From positions 1 through 12,251 of the forward strand of contig JAJXVP010000065.1 in NCBI GenBank assembly GCA_021782055.1: DNA of 12,251 nt, read 5' to 3'. Below, one piece after another: positions 6,752-12,251 of this stretch (the first letter of the stretch is position 1; each line of letters opens with the position of its first letter). The notes under the pieces are model-generated. The model did no database searches, was not told where the DNA came from, and worked only from the letters and a program-made list of their open reading frames with translations. A program made the position numbers and the translations under genes. This DNA comes from a bacterium (lineage in GTDB: Bacteria; Spirochaetota; Spirochaetia; JABEVK01).

Positions 6752-7953
6752 TAAAATAACTCCGAATCAGCAACAGCCGAAGATTTTGCCGAAGTGGTTG
6801 AGCCTTTCGCTGGTTTTACGGGTTCTGGAGCCGTTGAATCCGTGGAGACTGAAGAAGAATTCTCTGGCCGTAAAGTCAGCACAATACCCAACGGTTTCGA
6901 ACCAGGAATATCTCTTTCTGGGAATATTTTTTTGCGAAGTTGTTGTTCCAGGTTTGTAGCTATGGTCGGATTTTTCATGAGGAATTCCCGCGCGTTTTCA
7001 CGACCTTGACCAATACGTTCTTCACCGAACGAAAACCAAGAGCCGCTCTTTTGAATGAGATTCCACTTTATGGCAGCATCTAAGAGACTGCCGAAATACG
7101 AAATTCCCTGGCCAAAAAGAATTTCCATTTCAGCTTTTTTAAAGGGAGGAGCTACCTTATTTTTTACAACTTTAACTCTAACTAAATTGCCAATCGCTTC
7201 ATCTTGACCTTTATTGATGGTTTCTACTTTTCTTACATCCAATCGAACCGAGGAATAGAACTTCAGGGCATTGCCCCCCGTAGTCGTTTCAGGGTTTCCA
7301 AACATGACACCAATTTTCATTCGAATTTGATTGATAAAAATCAGGACAGTACCAGACTTCGAAATGGTGGCGGTTAATTTTCGAAGAGCTTGACTCATTA
7401 AACGAGCCTGTAACCCAACGTGAGCATCTCCCATTTCCCCATCAATTTCTGCTTGGGGGGTAAGAGCGGCTACAGAATCGACAACGATAATGTCAACTCC
7501 ACCAGAACGAACCAAGGATTCCGCGATTTCAAGAGCTTGTTCACCGGTGTCCGGCTGACTAACCCAAAGTTCGTCAATATTCACACCGAGGTTTTTAGCG
7601 TATTGCGGGTCCAAGGCATGTTCCGCATCAATGAAGGCTGCAACACCTCCATTCGCTTGAGATTGGGCTATGGCATGAAGAGCTAAGGTCGTTTTCCCTG
7701 AGGATTCTGGTCCAAAGATCTCTATGATGCGCCCCTTGGGGTACCCACCTATGCCCAAAGCCTCATCAAGAATAATGCTACCTGAGGGGATAATTTCCAG
7801 ACCCTGTAATAATGGATTATCACCCATTTTAATGAGAGCGCCTTTACCAAATTGTTTTTCAATCTGTAGCCGAGCTGCCTCAAGGGCTTTCGCTTTCTCG
7901 TCCTGGGCAGCGTCTTTGGGGACTCCACTCGCTTGTTCTTTTTTTGCCGACAC
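6751..7953 (-). CDS. recA: Recombinase RecA
   Basis: RecA forms filaments on single-stranded DNA, drives strand exchange and stimulates LexA self-cleavage. From the GTG at 7953 the protein has 400 residues. The core is canonical: Walker A GPESSGKT (81-88), [10 protein letters not shown], the Walker B-like [10 protein letters not shown], the [10 protein letters not shown] segment, [30 protein letters not shown] (loop 2 and flanks), and the [14 protein letters not shown]-terminal domain. The C-terminus has a Ser/Thr/Pro/Lys-rich tail of about 35 residues ending DSELF, making it longer than E. coli RecA (about 350). I choose GTG 7953 because AAGGAG lies 6 nt before it. The longer frame from GTG 7968 would place that Shine-Dalgarno inside the coding sequence. 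No intein is seen. It is the first gene of a long operon with its own promoter. Confidence 0.98.
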   Translation of the reverse strand: MSAKKEQASGVPKDAAQDEKAKALEAARLQIEKQFGKGALIKMGDNPLLQGLEIIPSGSIILDEALGIGGYPKGRIIEIFGPESSGKTTLALHAIAQSQANGGVAAFIDAEHALDPQYAKNLGVNIDELWVSQPDTGEQALEIAESLVRSGGVDIIVVDSVAALTPQAEIDGEMGDAHVGLQARLMSQALRKLTATISKSGTVLIFINQIRMKIGVMFGNPETTTGGNALKFYSSVRLDVRKVETINKGQDEAIGNLVRVKVVKNKVAPPFKKAEMEILFGQGISYFGSLLDAAIKWNLIQKSGSWFSFGEERIGQGRENAREFLMKNPTIATNLEQQLRKKIFPERDIPGSKPLGIVLTLRPENSSSVSTDSTAPEPVKPAKGSTTSAKSSAVADSELF

Positions 7954-7959
7954 AATTAT

Positions 7960-7965
7960 CTCCTT
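7960..7965 (-). promoter_or_regulatory. Shine-Dalgarno that sets the recA start
   Basis: The minus strand reads AAGGAG, then ATAATT, then GTG. The 6-nt spacing favours GTG 7953 as start. The upstream in-frame GTG at 7968 lies directly before this motif and has no Shine-Dalgarno of its own. The first two bases of the motif also fall in a perfect 11-base inverted repeat (7964-7974, TTCAC-N-GTGAA). Confidence 0.75.
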
Positions 7966-7969
7966 CACA

Positions 7970-8002
7970 GTGAATACGGTAAGGACCAGTCGGTCACTTC
8001 AC
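7970..8002 (-). promoter_or_regulatory. Dyad in the recA leader, possible operator or RNA hairpin
   Basis: The leader holds an inner inverted repeat GACC-N4-GGTC (7984-7995). It is flanked by GTGAA (7998-8002) and its complement TTCAC (7970-7974). As RNA this could fold into a two-part stem just upstream of the Shine-Dalgarno. As DNA the inner dyad has the same geometry as LexA boxes of the GAAC-N4-GTTC type, but with a changed base in each arm. Function is inference; I do not know the LexA site of this organism. Confidence 0.3.
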
Positions 8003-8015
8003 AAATCCGCAGACT

Positions 8016-8044
8016 AGTTTACCTTGAAAAGCCCAGACCGGCAA
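8016..8044 (-). promoter_or_regulatory. Sigma70-type promoter of the recA operon
   Basis: On the minus strand a -35 box TTGCCG (8039-8044) is separated by exactly 17 nt from a -10 box TAAACT (8016-8021). Each matches the consensus at four of six positions. Transcription would begin near 8009, leaving a leader of about 55 nt before the GTG. It lies wholly in the gap after the preceding gene, so recA can be transcribed independently. No intrinsic terminator is seen in this gap, so read-through from the rpe block is also possible. Confidence 0.6.
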
Positions 8045-8074
8045 GAAAGCAAAAAGATCGGTGAAGTTTAAACA

Positions 8075-9202
8075 TCAGGGAGTTTTGTAACCGACTTCGT
8101 GGACAGAAGTCCCTTCCAAGAGTAAATGATTTTTGGGATCAAGATGAAGCAAACCTAGAACGTCTAAAACCTGCGAGTTATGCAACAAAGCAGGAAATTT
8201 CAGCACAACCGGTACAATTCCTTCAATGACCTGTGAAGTTTCATATCCGACTAATAGATCAAATTGAATTTTTGTTTTGCCTTCTCGTAAATTTGCGACC
8301 ACTCCACGCCAAAGAACAGCACAACCTTCGTAGAGCTCCGGGGCTTTCTTCACGACCTCATAGGAGGCCCCGTCATGGAAGGAACCAAAATCGGGAGCTT
8401 TGAGAAAAGGTATCAGCGCACGGGCATGCTCTTTAACTTCCTGGGAAGCATTGGAAAGTAAGAGGCGGTTAATCTCATACCGAGTTTGAGAATCTTGATA
8501 GTTCTGAAAACTTTGCTGAGCTTCCTTCCAAATCTTGAGAACTTCTTCTTCGGTGTAGTTAAATTTCTCCAAACCATCATTGTTTGTAGCAGATTGATCT
8601 GTTGGCAGACTAAGATTTTCAGGACCAGGGCGTACAGCAACAACATGTACAGTCTGAGAGGCCTGAGCAAAAAAATGATGTCTCATGAGTTGCCAGCCCC
8701 CCCACAAACCTAAAGCTACGCCAACGCTCAAACTAAAAAGGATTAAGAAACGTGAAACTCCACTGGGAATTCCTAAACGTACGATTGAAGGAATGAAGCG
8801 AATAAACTCAGGAGAGCGAACCCACGTATTCACCCTATCGTTTCGAATCGCTTTTCGTAAACCTTCTAAACTTTTTTGAGCTGAAGAAAAACTCGTTTGC
8901 CGTTCTAAGGCCATTAAGTAATTTTCAATAGCCGAAGTTAGATCACCTTGACGAGCTTGACACGAAGCCAAGGCACTTAATACCGCAGGATTTTCCTTTC
9001 CATAAATTTGATTTAACCGTTCAAGATAGGTTTTTGCTCCGCTCCAATCATGAACCTTGAGGCACGCGGAAGCTAAAAGGGCATAAAAATCAGGATCATC
9101 ACGAAAATGTAGAATTTGAGGTTCTAGTAAGGTCAGAGCCTGACTGAAACGTTTTTGCCTGAGAAGTTTCTTGGCACGTTCAATGATGGAGCGTTCTGCC
9201 AT
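8075..9202 (-). CDS. Single-pass membrane TPR protein with C-terminal beta-rich domain
   Basis: I do not recognise this 375-residue protein as a named family. Residues 1-120 are helical TPR-type repeats (AKKLLRQKRFSQALTLL; FYALLASACLKVHDWSGAKTYL; VLSALASCQARQGDLTSAIENYLMALE). A single membrane segment follows at about 152-173 (FLILFSLSVGVALGLWGGWQLM). There is no signal peptide. Basic residues before the segment suggest the TPRs face the cytoplasm and the C-terminus faces outward. After a low-complexity linker (190-212) comes a helical stretch. The last part, about 291-365, is rich in beta strands (YEGCAVLWRGVVANL; KIQFDLLVGY; IVPVVLKF) and could be an OB-like fold. The ATG is 3 nt after the preceding stop, with no Shine-Dalgarno, so coupling is likely. 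It could act as a scaffold across the inner membrane. Confidence 0.88.
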   Translation of the reverse strand: MAERSIIERAKKLLRQKRFSQALTLLEPQILHFRDDPDFYALLASACLKVHDWSGAKTYLERLNQIYGKENPAVLSALASCQARQGDLTSAIENYLMALERQTSFSSAQKSLEGLRKAIRNDRVNTWVRSPEFIRFIPSIVRLGIPSGVSRFLILFSLSVGVALGLWGGWQLMRHHFFAQASQTVHVVAVRPGPENLSLPTDQSATNNDGLEKFNYTEEEVLKIWKEAQQSFQNYQDSQTRYEINRLLLSNASQEVKEHARALIPFLKAPDFGSFHDGASYEVVKKAPELYEGCAVLWRGVVANLREGKTKIQFDLLVGYETSQVIEGIVPVVLKFPALLHNSQVLDVLGLLHLDPKNHLLLEGTSVHEVGYKTP

Positions 9203-9205
9203 AAT

Positions 9206-10252
9206 TTAATGAGCCGATAAGAGTTTTTGCTTCTGTTGTTCCAATTGATTTAAAGTAGCCTCAAGAATTTGTTCATCCTGGGGGCTCATTTTTTCAGGAT
9301 TCTTGCGACGTTCATCGATTTGAGTCAGAAGACTGTCTAATACAGCCAAGGCCTTGCGAACATCCTCGTCGGGTGAAGATCCCGTTTTTGCTGTATCCAA
9401 CAAGTTTCCTAGTTCACCAGACACCTGTTTGGCATCTTTGAAGGTTCCCGCAGTGACTGAACCCATCACTAATGAAATGTTTCGGGAAGAGCCAGGAAGC
9501 AATAATTGAGGATTATACCAAAGTGCCAGGGCAGAATCATGATACGAATAAGGTAGCAAGTTGAAATCACGGCCGTTTTCAGGCGTATAGGTCCACGAAG
9601 TATTCGCTAAACGTTGCCAATTGGCTATAACCGTCTGATCAGGTACCGGTAACGAAGGGTCACTGAGCATCACTAAAAGACCAAGATCAGAACGAAGTGG
9701 AGAACGGCTTATAAGAAACGAGGGGGGAGTTTGCCATGCCGTTTCTGAATCCAGAGGTTTCCCAGCGGGGTCAAAAAAGGCATCTTTCTTCTCACCCAAA
9801 TAGGTGTCCAAAATAATCCGAAGACCGACTTCTTGAGATAAGGCATTTTTCTCAAATTGAAAGGACCATTTCACACCATCAACCAAGGGAGAATGCGAAG
9901 AAACCACAAACTCCCAGGTTTCAATGAGCTGTATTTGGGGGGAAACCCAAGTAATCTGAACGCCGTTTGGTAAACTTTTCAAATGAGGCTCAAAAGTTTT
10001 GTCTTTACCTAAAACAATCGTTTGGTTTCCTATCTTTACGGTAACGATGGTTGTGGTGGGATCTACAGCCCAAAACAGAGGAACATATAAAGGGTGAGCG
10101 ACATCACTCGTGGAATAAAGTGAAAAATGTCCGCTTTCATCTACGACTAACCGCATCATACCCCGATTCATTTCCCAACCCCAGAGTCCAGCGGCACTCA
10201 AGAGTAAGATTAAGGATAGTAGAGGTTTAAGTATATTTTTAAGGCTTTTCAT
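9206..10252 (-). CDS. Exported beta-rich protein of unknown function
   Basis: From the ATG at 10252 this is 348 residues. It begins with a signal peptide: MKSLK, a hydrophobic core LLSLILLLSAAGLWG, then a possible cleavage near residue 22-26. No lipobox cysteine is present. Residues about 30-270 alternate short beta-like strands rich in Trp, Tyr and Pro, ending in SYHDSALALWYNPQLLLPGSSRNISLVMG (about 236-264). This suggests a beta-sandwich or carbohydrate-binding type fold, by appearance only. Residues about 295-345 are charged and helical, probably a coiled coil. The start is chosen because GGAGG lies 7 nt upstream and a signal peptide begins there. The longer frame to 10303 adds 17 residues that lack support and would bury the signal. 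It overlaps the upstream TPR gene by 14 nt. No function is recognised. Confidence 0.85.
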   Translation of the reverse strand: MKSLKNILKPLLSLILLLSAAGLWGWEMNRGMMRLVVDESGHFSLYSTSDVAHPLYVPLFWAVDPTTTIVTVKIGNQTIVLGKDKTFEPHLKSLPNGVQITWVSPQIQLIETWEFVVSSHSPLVDGVKWSFQFEKNALSQEVGLRIILDTYLGEKKDAFFDPAGKPLDSETAWQTPPSFLISRSPLRSDLGLLVMLSDPSLPVPDQTVIANWQRLANTSWTYTPENGRDFNLLPYSYHDSALALWYNPQLLLPGSSRNISLVMGSVTAGTFKDAKQVSGELGNLLDTAKTGSSPDEDVRKALAVLDSLLTQIDERRKNPEKMSPQDEQILEATLNQLEQQKQKLLSAH

Positions 10253-11102
10253 GAACGAGCCTCCAATCCAGAAAAAAGGCTTTAAGGGACAAAGCTTTTT
10301 CACGCAAATTATCTAAGGTTTCCAGAGGATCAGAACCTTTACCCTTCAAACGAGCTTTAAGCTCCTCAATTTGCGTCTGCGCTTGTGCTAAATTCTTTTT
10401 TAACAGTGCGATGGCCGCGAGAGCCTCACCGCCAGCGCCTTCTAAAAGCTGATTTTGCAAGTCTAAAATTTCTTTCTGATAAGCCTTTTCACGACGCTGA
10501 TATTCATCAGCAGCATTTAACGTTTCAATATTGGACCAACGTAAAACATCTAAAAGTTTATTTTCTCGAGCCTTCATATCGAGAACTGCCAACCTGTATT
10601 TGGCAGCTTCAACTTTATAACTGTAAGGGTAGCCATGAATTAAACGATTATAAAGATTTTCGGCAGCTTCAAACTGACCTAGGGCCGTGGAGGCATCTGC
10701 CATCCAAAATAAAGCATTAGGAATTTCACTGGATTGTGGGTCCGTTTTAACCGAGGCAAAAAATTGTGCCAAAGCGGCATTCGGTTGATTCTGAGTTAAA
10801 AGCACACGCCCCAACCAATATTGAGCTAAGCTTTGATACGAAGTTGGGGGGGAGTTGTCCAACACGGCTGTAAAAGCGGATGAGGCATCTGCATAATCCA
10901 ATAAGGCAAAACTTGTTTTGCCTTTGCCTAGTAAGGCTCGGATTTTCTCCAATCCCTGTGAGTTTTCGGAAAGATTTTGAAATACTTTGAGCGCGGTGAT
11001 AAAATCTCCTGAGTCGTAGGCTCGTTCGGCAGCTGTCAAAGAAGTTTGCCCCCACACGGGAAGCGCCAACCCTACAAAAACCAAAAAAGCCCAGAGTTTC
11101 AC
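10239..11102 (-). CDS. Exported TPR and coiled-coil protein
   Basis: This is a 287-residue protein with a clear signal peptide (MKLWAFLVFVGLALPVWGQ, cleavage probably after Gly18). No lipobox is seen, so it should be periplasmic or exported. Residues about 22-185 form four or so TPR repeats (AERAYDSGDFITALKVFQNL; ARALLGKGK-type spacing; AQYWLGRVLLTQNQPNAALAQF; ALFWMADASTALGQFEAAENLYNRLIHGYP). The last ~85 residues (200-285) are a charged helix, a likely coiled coil. The layout recalls YbgF/CpoB or BamD-like envelope TPR proteins, though CpoB has its coiled coil at the N-terminus. The start is a GTG whose last two bases overlap the rpe stop (GTGA). A perfect AGGAGG lies 6 nt upstream, at 11109-11114. 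Translation is therefore coupled to rpe. The next gene overlaps its end by 14 nt. Confidence 0.9.
   Translation of the reverse strand: MKLWAFLVFVGLALPVWGQTSLTAAERAYDSGDFITALKVFQNLSENSQGLEKIRALLGKGKTSFALLDYADASSAFTAVLDNSPPTSYQSLAQYWLGRVLLTQNQPNAALAQFFASVKTDPQSSEIPNALFWMADASTALGQFEAAENLYNRLIHGYPYSYKVEAAKYRLAVLDMKARENKLLDVLRWSNIETLNAADEYQRREKAYQKEILDLQNQLLEGAGGEALAAIALLKKNLAQAQTQIEELKARLKGKGSDPLETLDNLREKALSLKAFFLDWRLVHEKP
10260..10264 (-). promoter_or_regulatory. Shine-Dalgarno that sets the start of the beta-rich exported protein
   Basis: GGAGG on the minus strand stands 7 nt before the ATG at 10250-10252, inside the end of the upstream gene. It decides between this ATG, which begins a signal peptide, and the longer frame to 10303. 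Confidence 0.75.
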
Positions 11103-11782
11103 TTGCGACCTCCTAGGCGTAATAGCCTAACATATTCGTGGGGGTCTTGAGCCGCAAAAAAGGCAGATCCCGTGACTAGAGTATCGGCACCAGCGGCAAT
11201 GGCCTGAGGTGCCGTCGCAATTTGTATGCCACCATCTACAGAAATTCGATACTTTCCTAGCTGTTCAGCTCTCCATTTTGATAATTTTTGCAACTTTGCT
11301 TCACAAAAAGAAAGATATTTCTGACCACCAAACCCGGGATTTACCGTCATGACTAGAACAAGGTCAACAAAGGGAAGCAGTTCTTTTATGCTTTCTACAG
11401 GGGTCGAGGGAACTAGGGCAATACCAACTTTGACTCCCAGGTTTTGTAACCGTTCGATTAAACGATGATGATGAATTTCGGCTTCCCAGTGGAACGTCAC
11501 AGCATTGGCTCCCGCTTTGACAGCCTCTTCTGCCAGAAAAGTGGGGTTTTCAACCATCAAATGGACATCAAAAAATAAGTTTGACCTCGACCTAAGAGAT
11601 TGTATGAGGGGTGGACCAAAACTTAAATTGGGCACAAATCGTCCATCCATAACATCCCAATGAACCCATTCTGCCCCGCTGGCTTCAATGGAAGCTATGG
11701 CTGGGCCTAAAGCCGCAAAATCAGCTGAAAGTACAGAAGGCGCAACAATCAGAGGAAAATTCTTATCCATAACTCTATTCAT
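11099..11782 (-). CDS. rpe: Ribulose-phosphate 3-epimerase
   Basis: Rpe interconverts D-ribulose 5-phosphate and D-xylulose 5-phosphate in the pentose phosphate pathway, in the cytoplasm. The 227-residue TIM barrel has all expected signatures: APSVLSADF (14-22), WVHWDVMDGRFVPN (39-52), DVHLMVENP (72-80), MTVNPGFGGQ (145-154), SVDGGI (181-186) and GADTLVTGSAFF (198-209). The metal-binding and catalytic set His41, Asp43, His74 and Asp183 is intact. The ATG at 11782 has no good Shine-Dalgarno. A second ATG at 11770 (residue 5) is equally possible, with only a weak AGAG upstream. The first gene of its block, it is tightly coupled to the envelope genes downstream, whose link to pentose metabolism is not obvious. 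Confidence 0.96.
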   Translation of the reverse strand: MNRVMDKNFPLIVAPSVLSADFAALGPAIASIEASGAEWVHWDVMDGRFVPNLSFGPPLIQSLRSRSNLFFDVHLMVENPTFLAEEAVKAGANAVTFHWEAEIHHHRLIERLQNLGVKVGIALVPSTPVESIKELLPFVDLVLVMTVNPGFGGQKYLSFCEAKLQKLSKWRAEQLGKYRISVDGGIQIATAPQAIAAGADTLVTGSAFFAAQDPHEYVRLLRLGGRK

Positions 11783-11876
11783 AACAAAAAAATGAGCATT
11801 CAGTCCAGAAAAAAAACTTCAAAACCAGTTGAATTGACTAAAGTTGTGTCTCGGGTATAATCAAAAGAAGCGTCAA
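11783..11876. other. Intergenic region between divergent rpe and TPR-like gene
   Basis: This 94-base region is AT-rich with two A-runs (T-runs on the minus strand) near rpe. The plus strand carries a near-consensus promoter for the rightward gene. On the minus strand I found no convincing -35/-10 pair for rpe and no sigma54-type GG-N10-GC site. The rpe promoter either diverges strongly from consensus or lies inside the rightward gene. No terminator or RNA gene is seen. Confidence 0.6.
11834..11861 (+). promoter_or_regulatory. Strong sigma70-type promoter for the rightward TPR-like gene
   Basis: A -35 box TTGACT (11834-11839, five of six) and a -10 box TATAAT (11856-11861, perfect) are 16 nt apart. 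Transcription should begin near 11868. The ATG is at 11877, so the expected leader is only about 9 nt. Confidence 0.75.
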
Positions 11877-12251
11877 ATGAAATTCGGTGAGCACGACCAC
11901 TCTTTAGATGCCTCAGAGCGCTTAGAACAGGCGCTGAAAAGTGTCGTTGCGGCCTTTTCAAAAGGTGATTTTGCCCAAGCCGAAAACGAAGCAGAAAAGG
12001 CTCTGAGCATTAGGTATGATGATCCTGAACTCATTTCTGTGCTTAAATATGCTGTTTTTTGGAAAGATCGCGCCATTAGATTGGCAGAATTTCCAGAAGA
12101 TGAACAAAAAGGGGATTTTCTTTCTAAAGAATTCCAAGGGTTCACCCAGCGTTTTTTACAACGGCTAGAAGTGAGATCTGACTCAGCCCTATTTGCCATT
12201 CGGCAATATGTTTTTTCTGAGATGGCTAGGTTTTATACTGAGTGTCTTCGT
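11877..12251 (+). CDS. TPR-like protein, 3' end outside window
   Basis: The frame is open from an ATG at 11877 to the right edge, giving the first 125 residues (starting MKFGEHDHSLDASERLEQAL). There is no signal peptide or membrane segment, so this part is cytoplasmic. Residues about 12-45 (ERLEQALKSVVAAFSKGDFAQAENEAEKAL) look like a helix pair of the TPR type. The rest is helical, with charged and aromatic residues. No family is recognised. It is the only plus-strand gene, is divergent from rpe, and has its own strong promoter. The Shine-Dalgarno is weak (AAGAAG at 11865-11870), and much of it may lie at or before the transcript start. A minus-strand frame over 11873-12199 is a shadow. Confidence 0.8.
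   Translation, partial: MKFGEHDHSLDASERLEQALKSVVAAFSKGDFAQAENEAEKALSIRYDDPELISVLKYAVFWKDRAIRLAEFPEDEQKGDFLSKEFQGFTQRFLQRLEVRSDSALFAIRQYVFSEMARFYTECLR

Noticed and set aside
7954..7968. Five-residue longer RecA start at GTG 7968
   Set aside because: The AAGGAG motif would fall inside the coding sequence, and it is properly spaced for GTG 7953.
8022..8074. Possible terminator between the membrane TPR gene and recA
   Set aside because: Only a short palindrome (GTTTAAAC) and a T-run are present; there is no GC-rich stem followed by a U-tract.
10253..10303. 17-residue N-terminal extension of the beta-rich exported protein
   Set aside because: It lies before a GGAGG-supported ATG that begins a clear signal peptide; the extension has no ribosome binding site and would block that reading.
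10385..10720. 111-residue plus-strand frame
   Set aside because: It is antisense to the exported TPR gene, has no supporting ribosome site, and shows no recognisable domain; it is a shadow of the real gene.
11783..11876. Sigma54 promoter for rpe, given the activator in the window
   Set aside because: No GG and GC pair at the required ten-base spacing was found on the minus strand.
11873..12199. 108-residue frame on the minus strand opposite the right-end gene
   Set aside because: It has no Shine-Dalgarno and an odd Ser-rich composition. It lies fully opposite a plus-strand frame that has a near-consensus promoter and runs to the window edge.
1..12251. Mobile elements, CRISPR arrays, tRNA or other RNA genes
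   Set aside because: No transposase or integrase motifs, regularly spaced repeats, cloverleaf-like sequences or long inverted repeats were seen; nearly all bases are in core genes.

Overview
The window looks like chromosomal core DNA from a spirochaete, probably related to Treponema/Spirochaetales. The strongest clue is a single open reading frame that joins cytidylate kinase to ribosomal protein S1. I recall this fusion being annotated in Treponema pallidum; I could not check that here. Base composition is moderately AT-rich. Almost every gene lies on the minus strand and neighbours usually touch or overlap. There is no tRNA, rRNA, CRISPR array, insertion sequence or prophage, and no gene-free stretch longer than about 120 bases.

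Reading the minus strand 5' to 3' (right to left), the first block is rpe, a secreted TPR/coiled-coil protein, a secreted beta-rich protein of unknown function, and a single-pass membrane TPR protein. They are packed with a 4-nt overlap, a 14-nt overlap and a 3-nt gap. A short intergenic region with a good sigma70-type promoter and a possible leader hairpin follows. The second block is recA, folK, scpA, scpB, an RluB-type pseudouridine synthase, the cmk-rpsA fusion, a GAF/AAA+/Fis sigma54 activator and a membrane-anchored TPR protein cut by the left edge. At the right end a divergent gene on the plus strand (TPR-like, cut by the right edge) starts just after a near-consensus promoter.

The recA block combines recombination (RecA), chromosome condensation and segregation (ScpA/ScpB, the partners of SMC), folate synthesis (FolK), rRNA modification (RluB), CDP/dCDP production and translation initiation (Cmk-S1). 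It ends in a regulator and an envelope TPR protein. The rpe block links a pentose-phosphate enzyme to three envelope proteins whose job I do not recognise.

Several starts need care. RecA, the beta-rich protein and the pseudouridine synthase should start downstream of the longest possible reading frame. The fusion has an internal ATG preceded by AGGAG that would yield a full-length separate S1. Items most worth a second look are that internal S1 start, the uncharacterised envelope cluster, the recA leader, an 8-G tract in the sigma54 activator, and the very short leader of the divergent gene.
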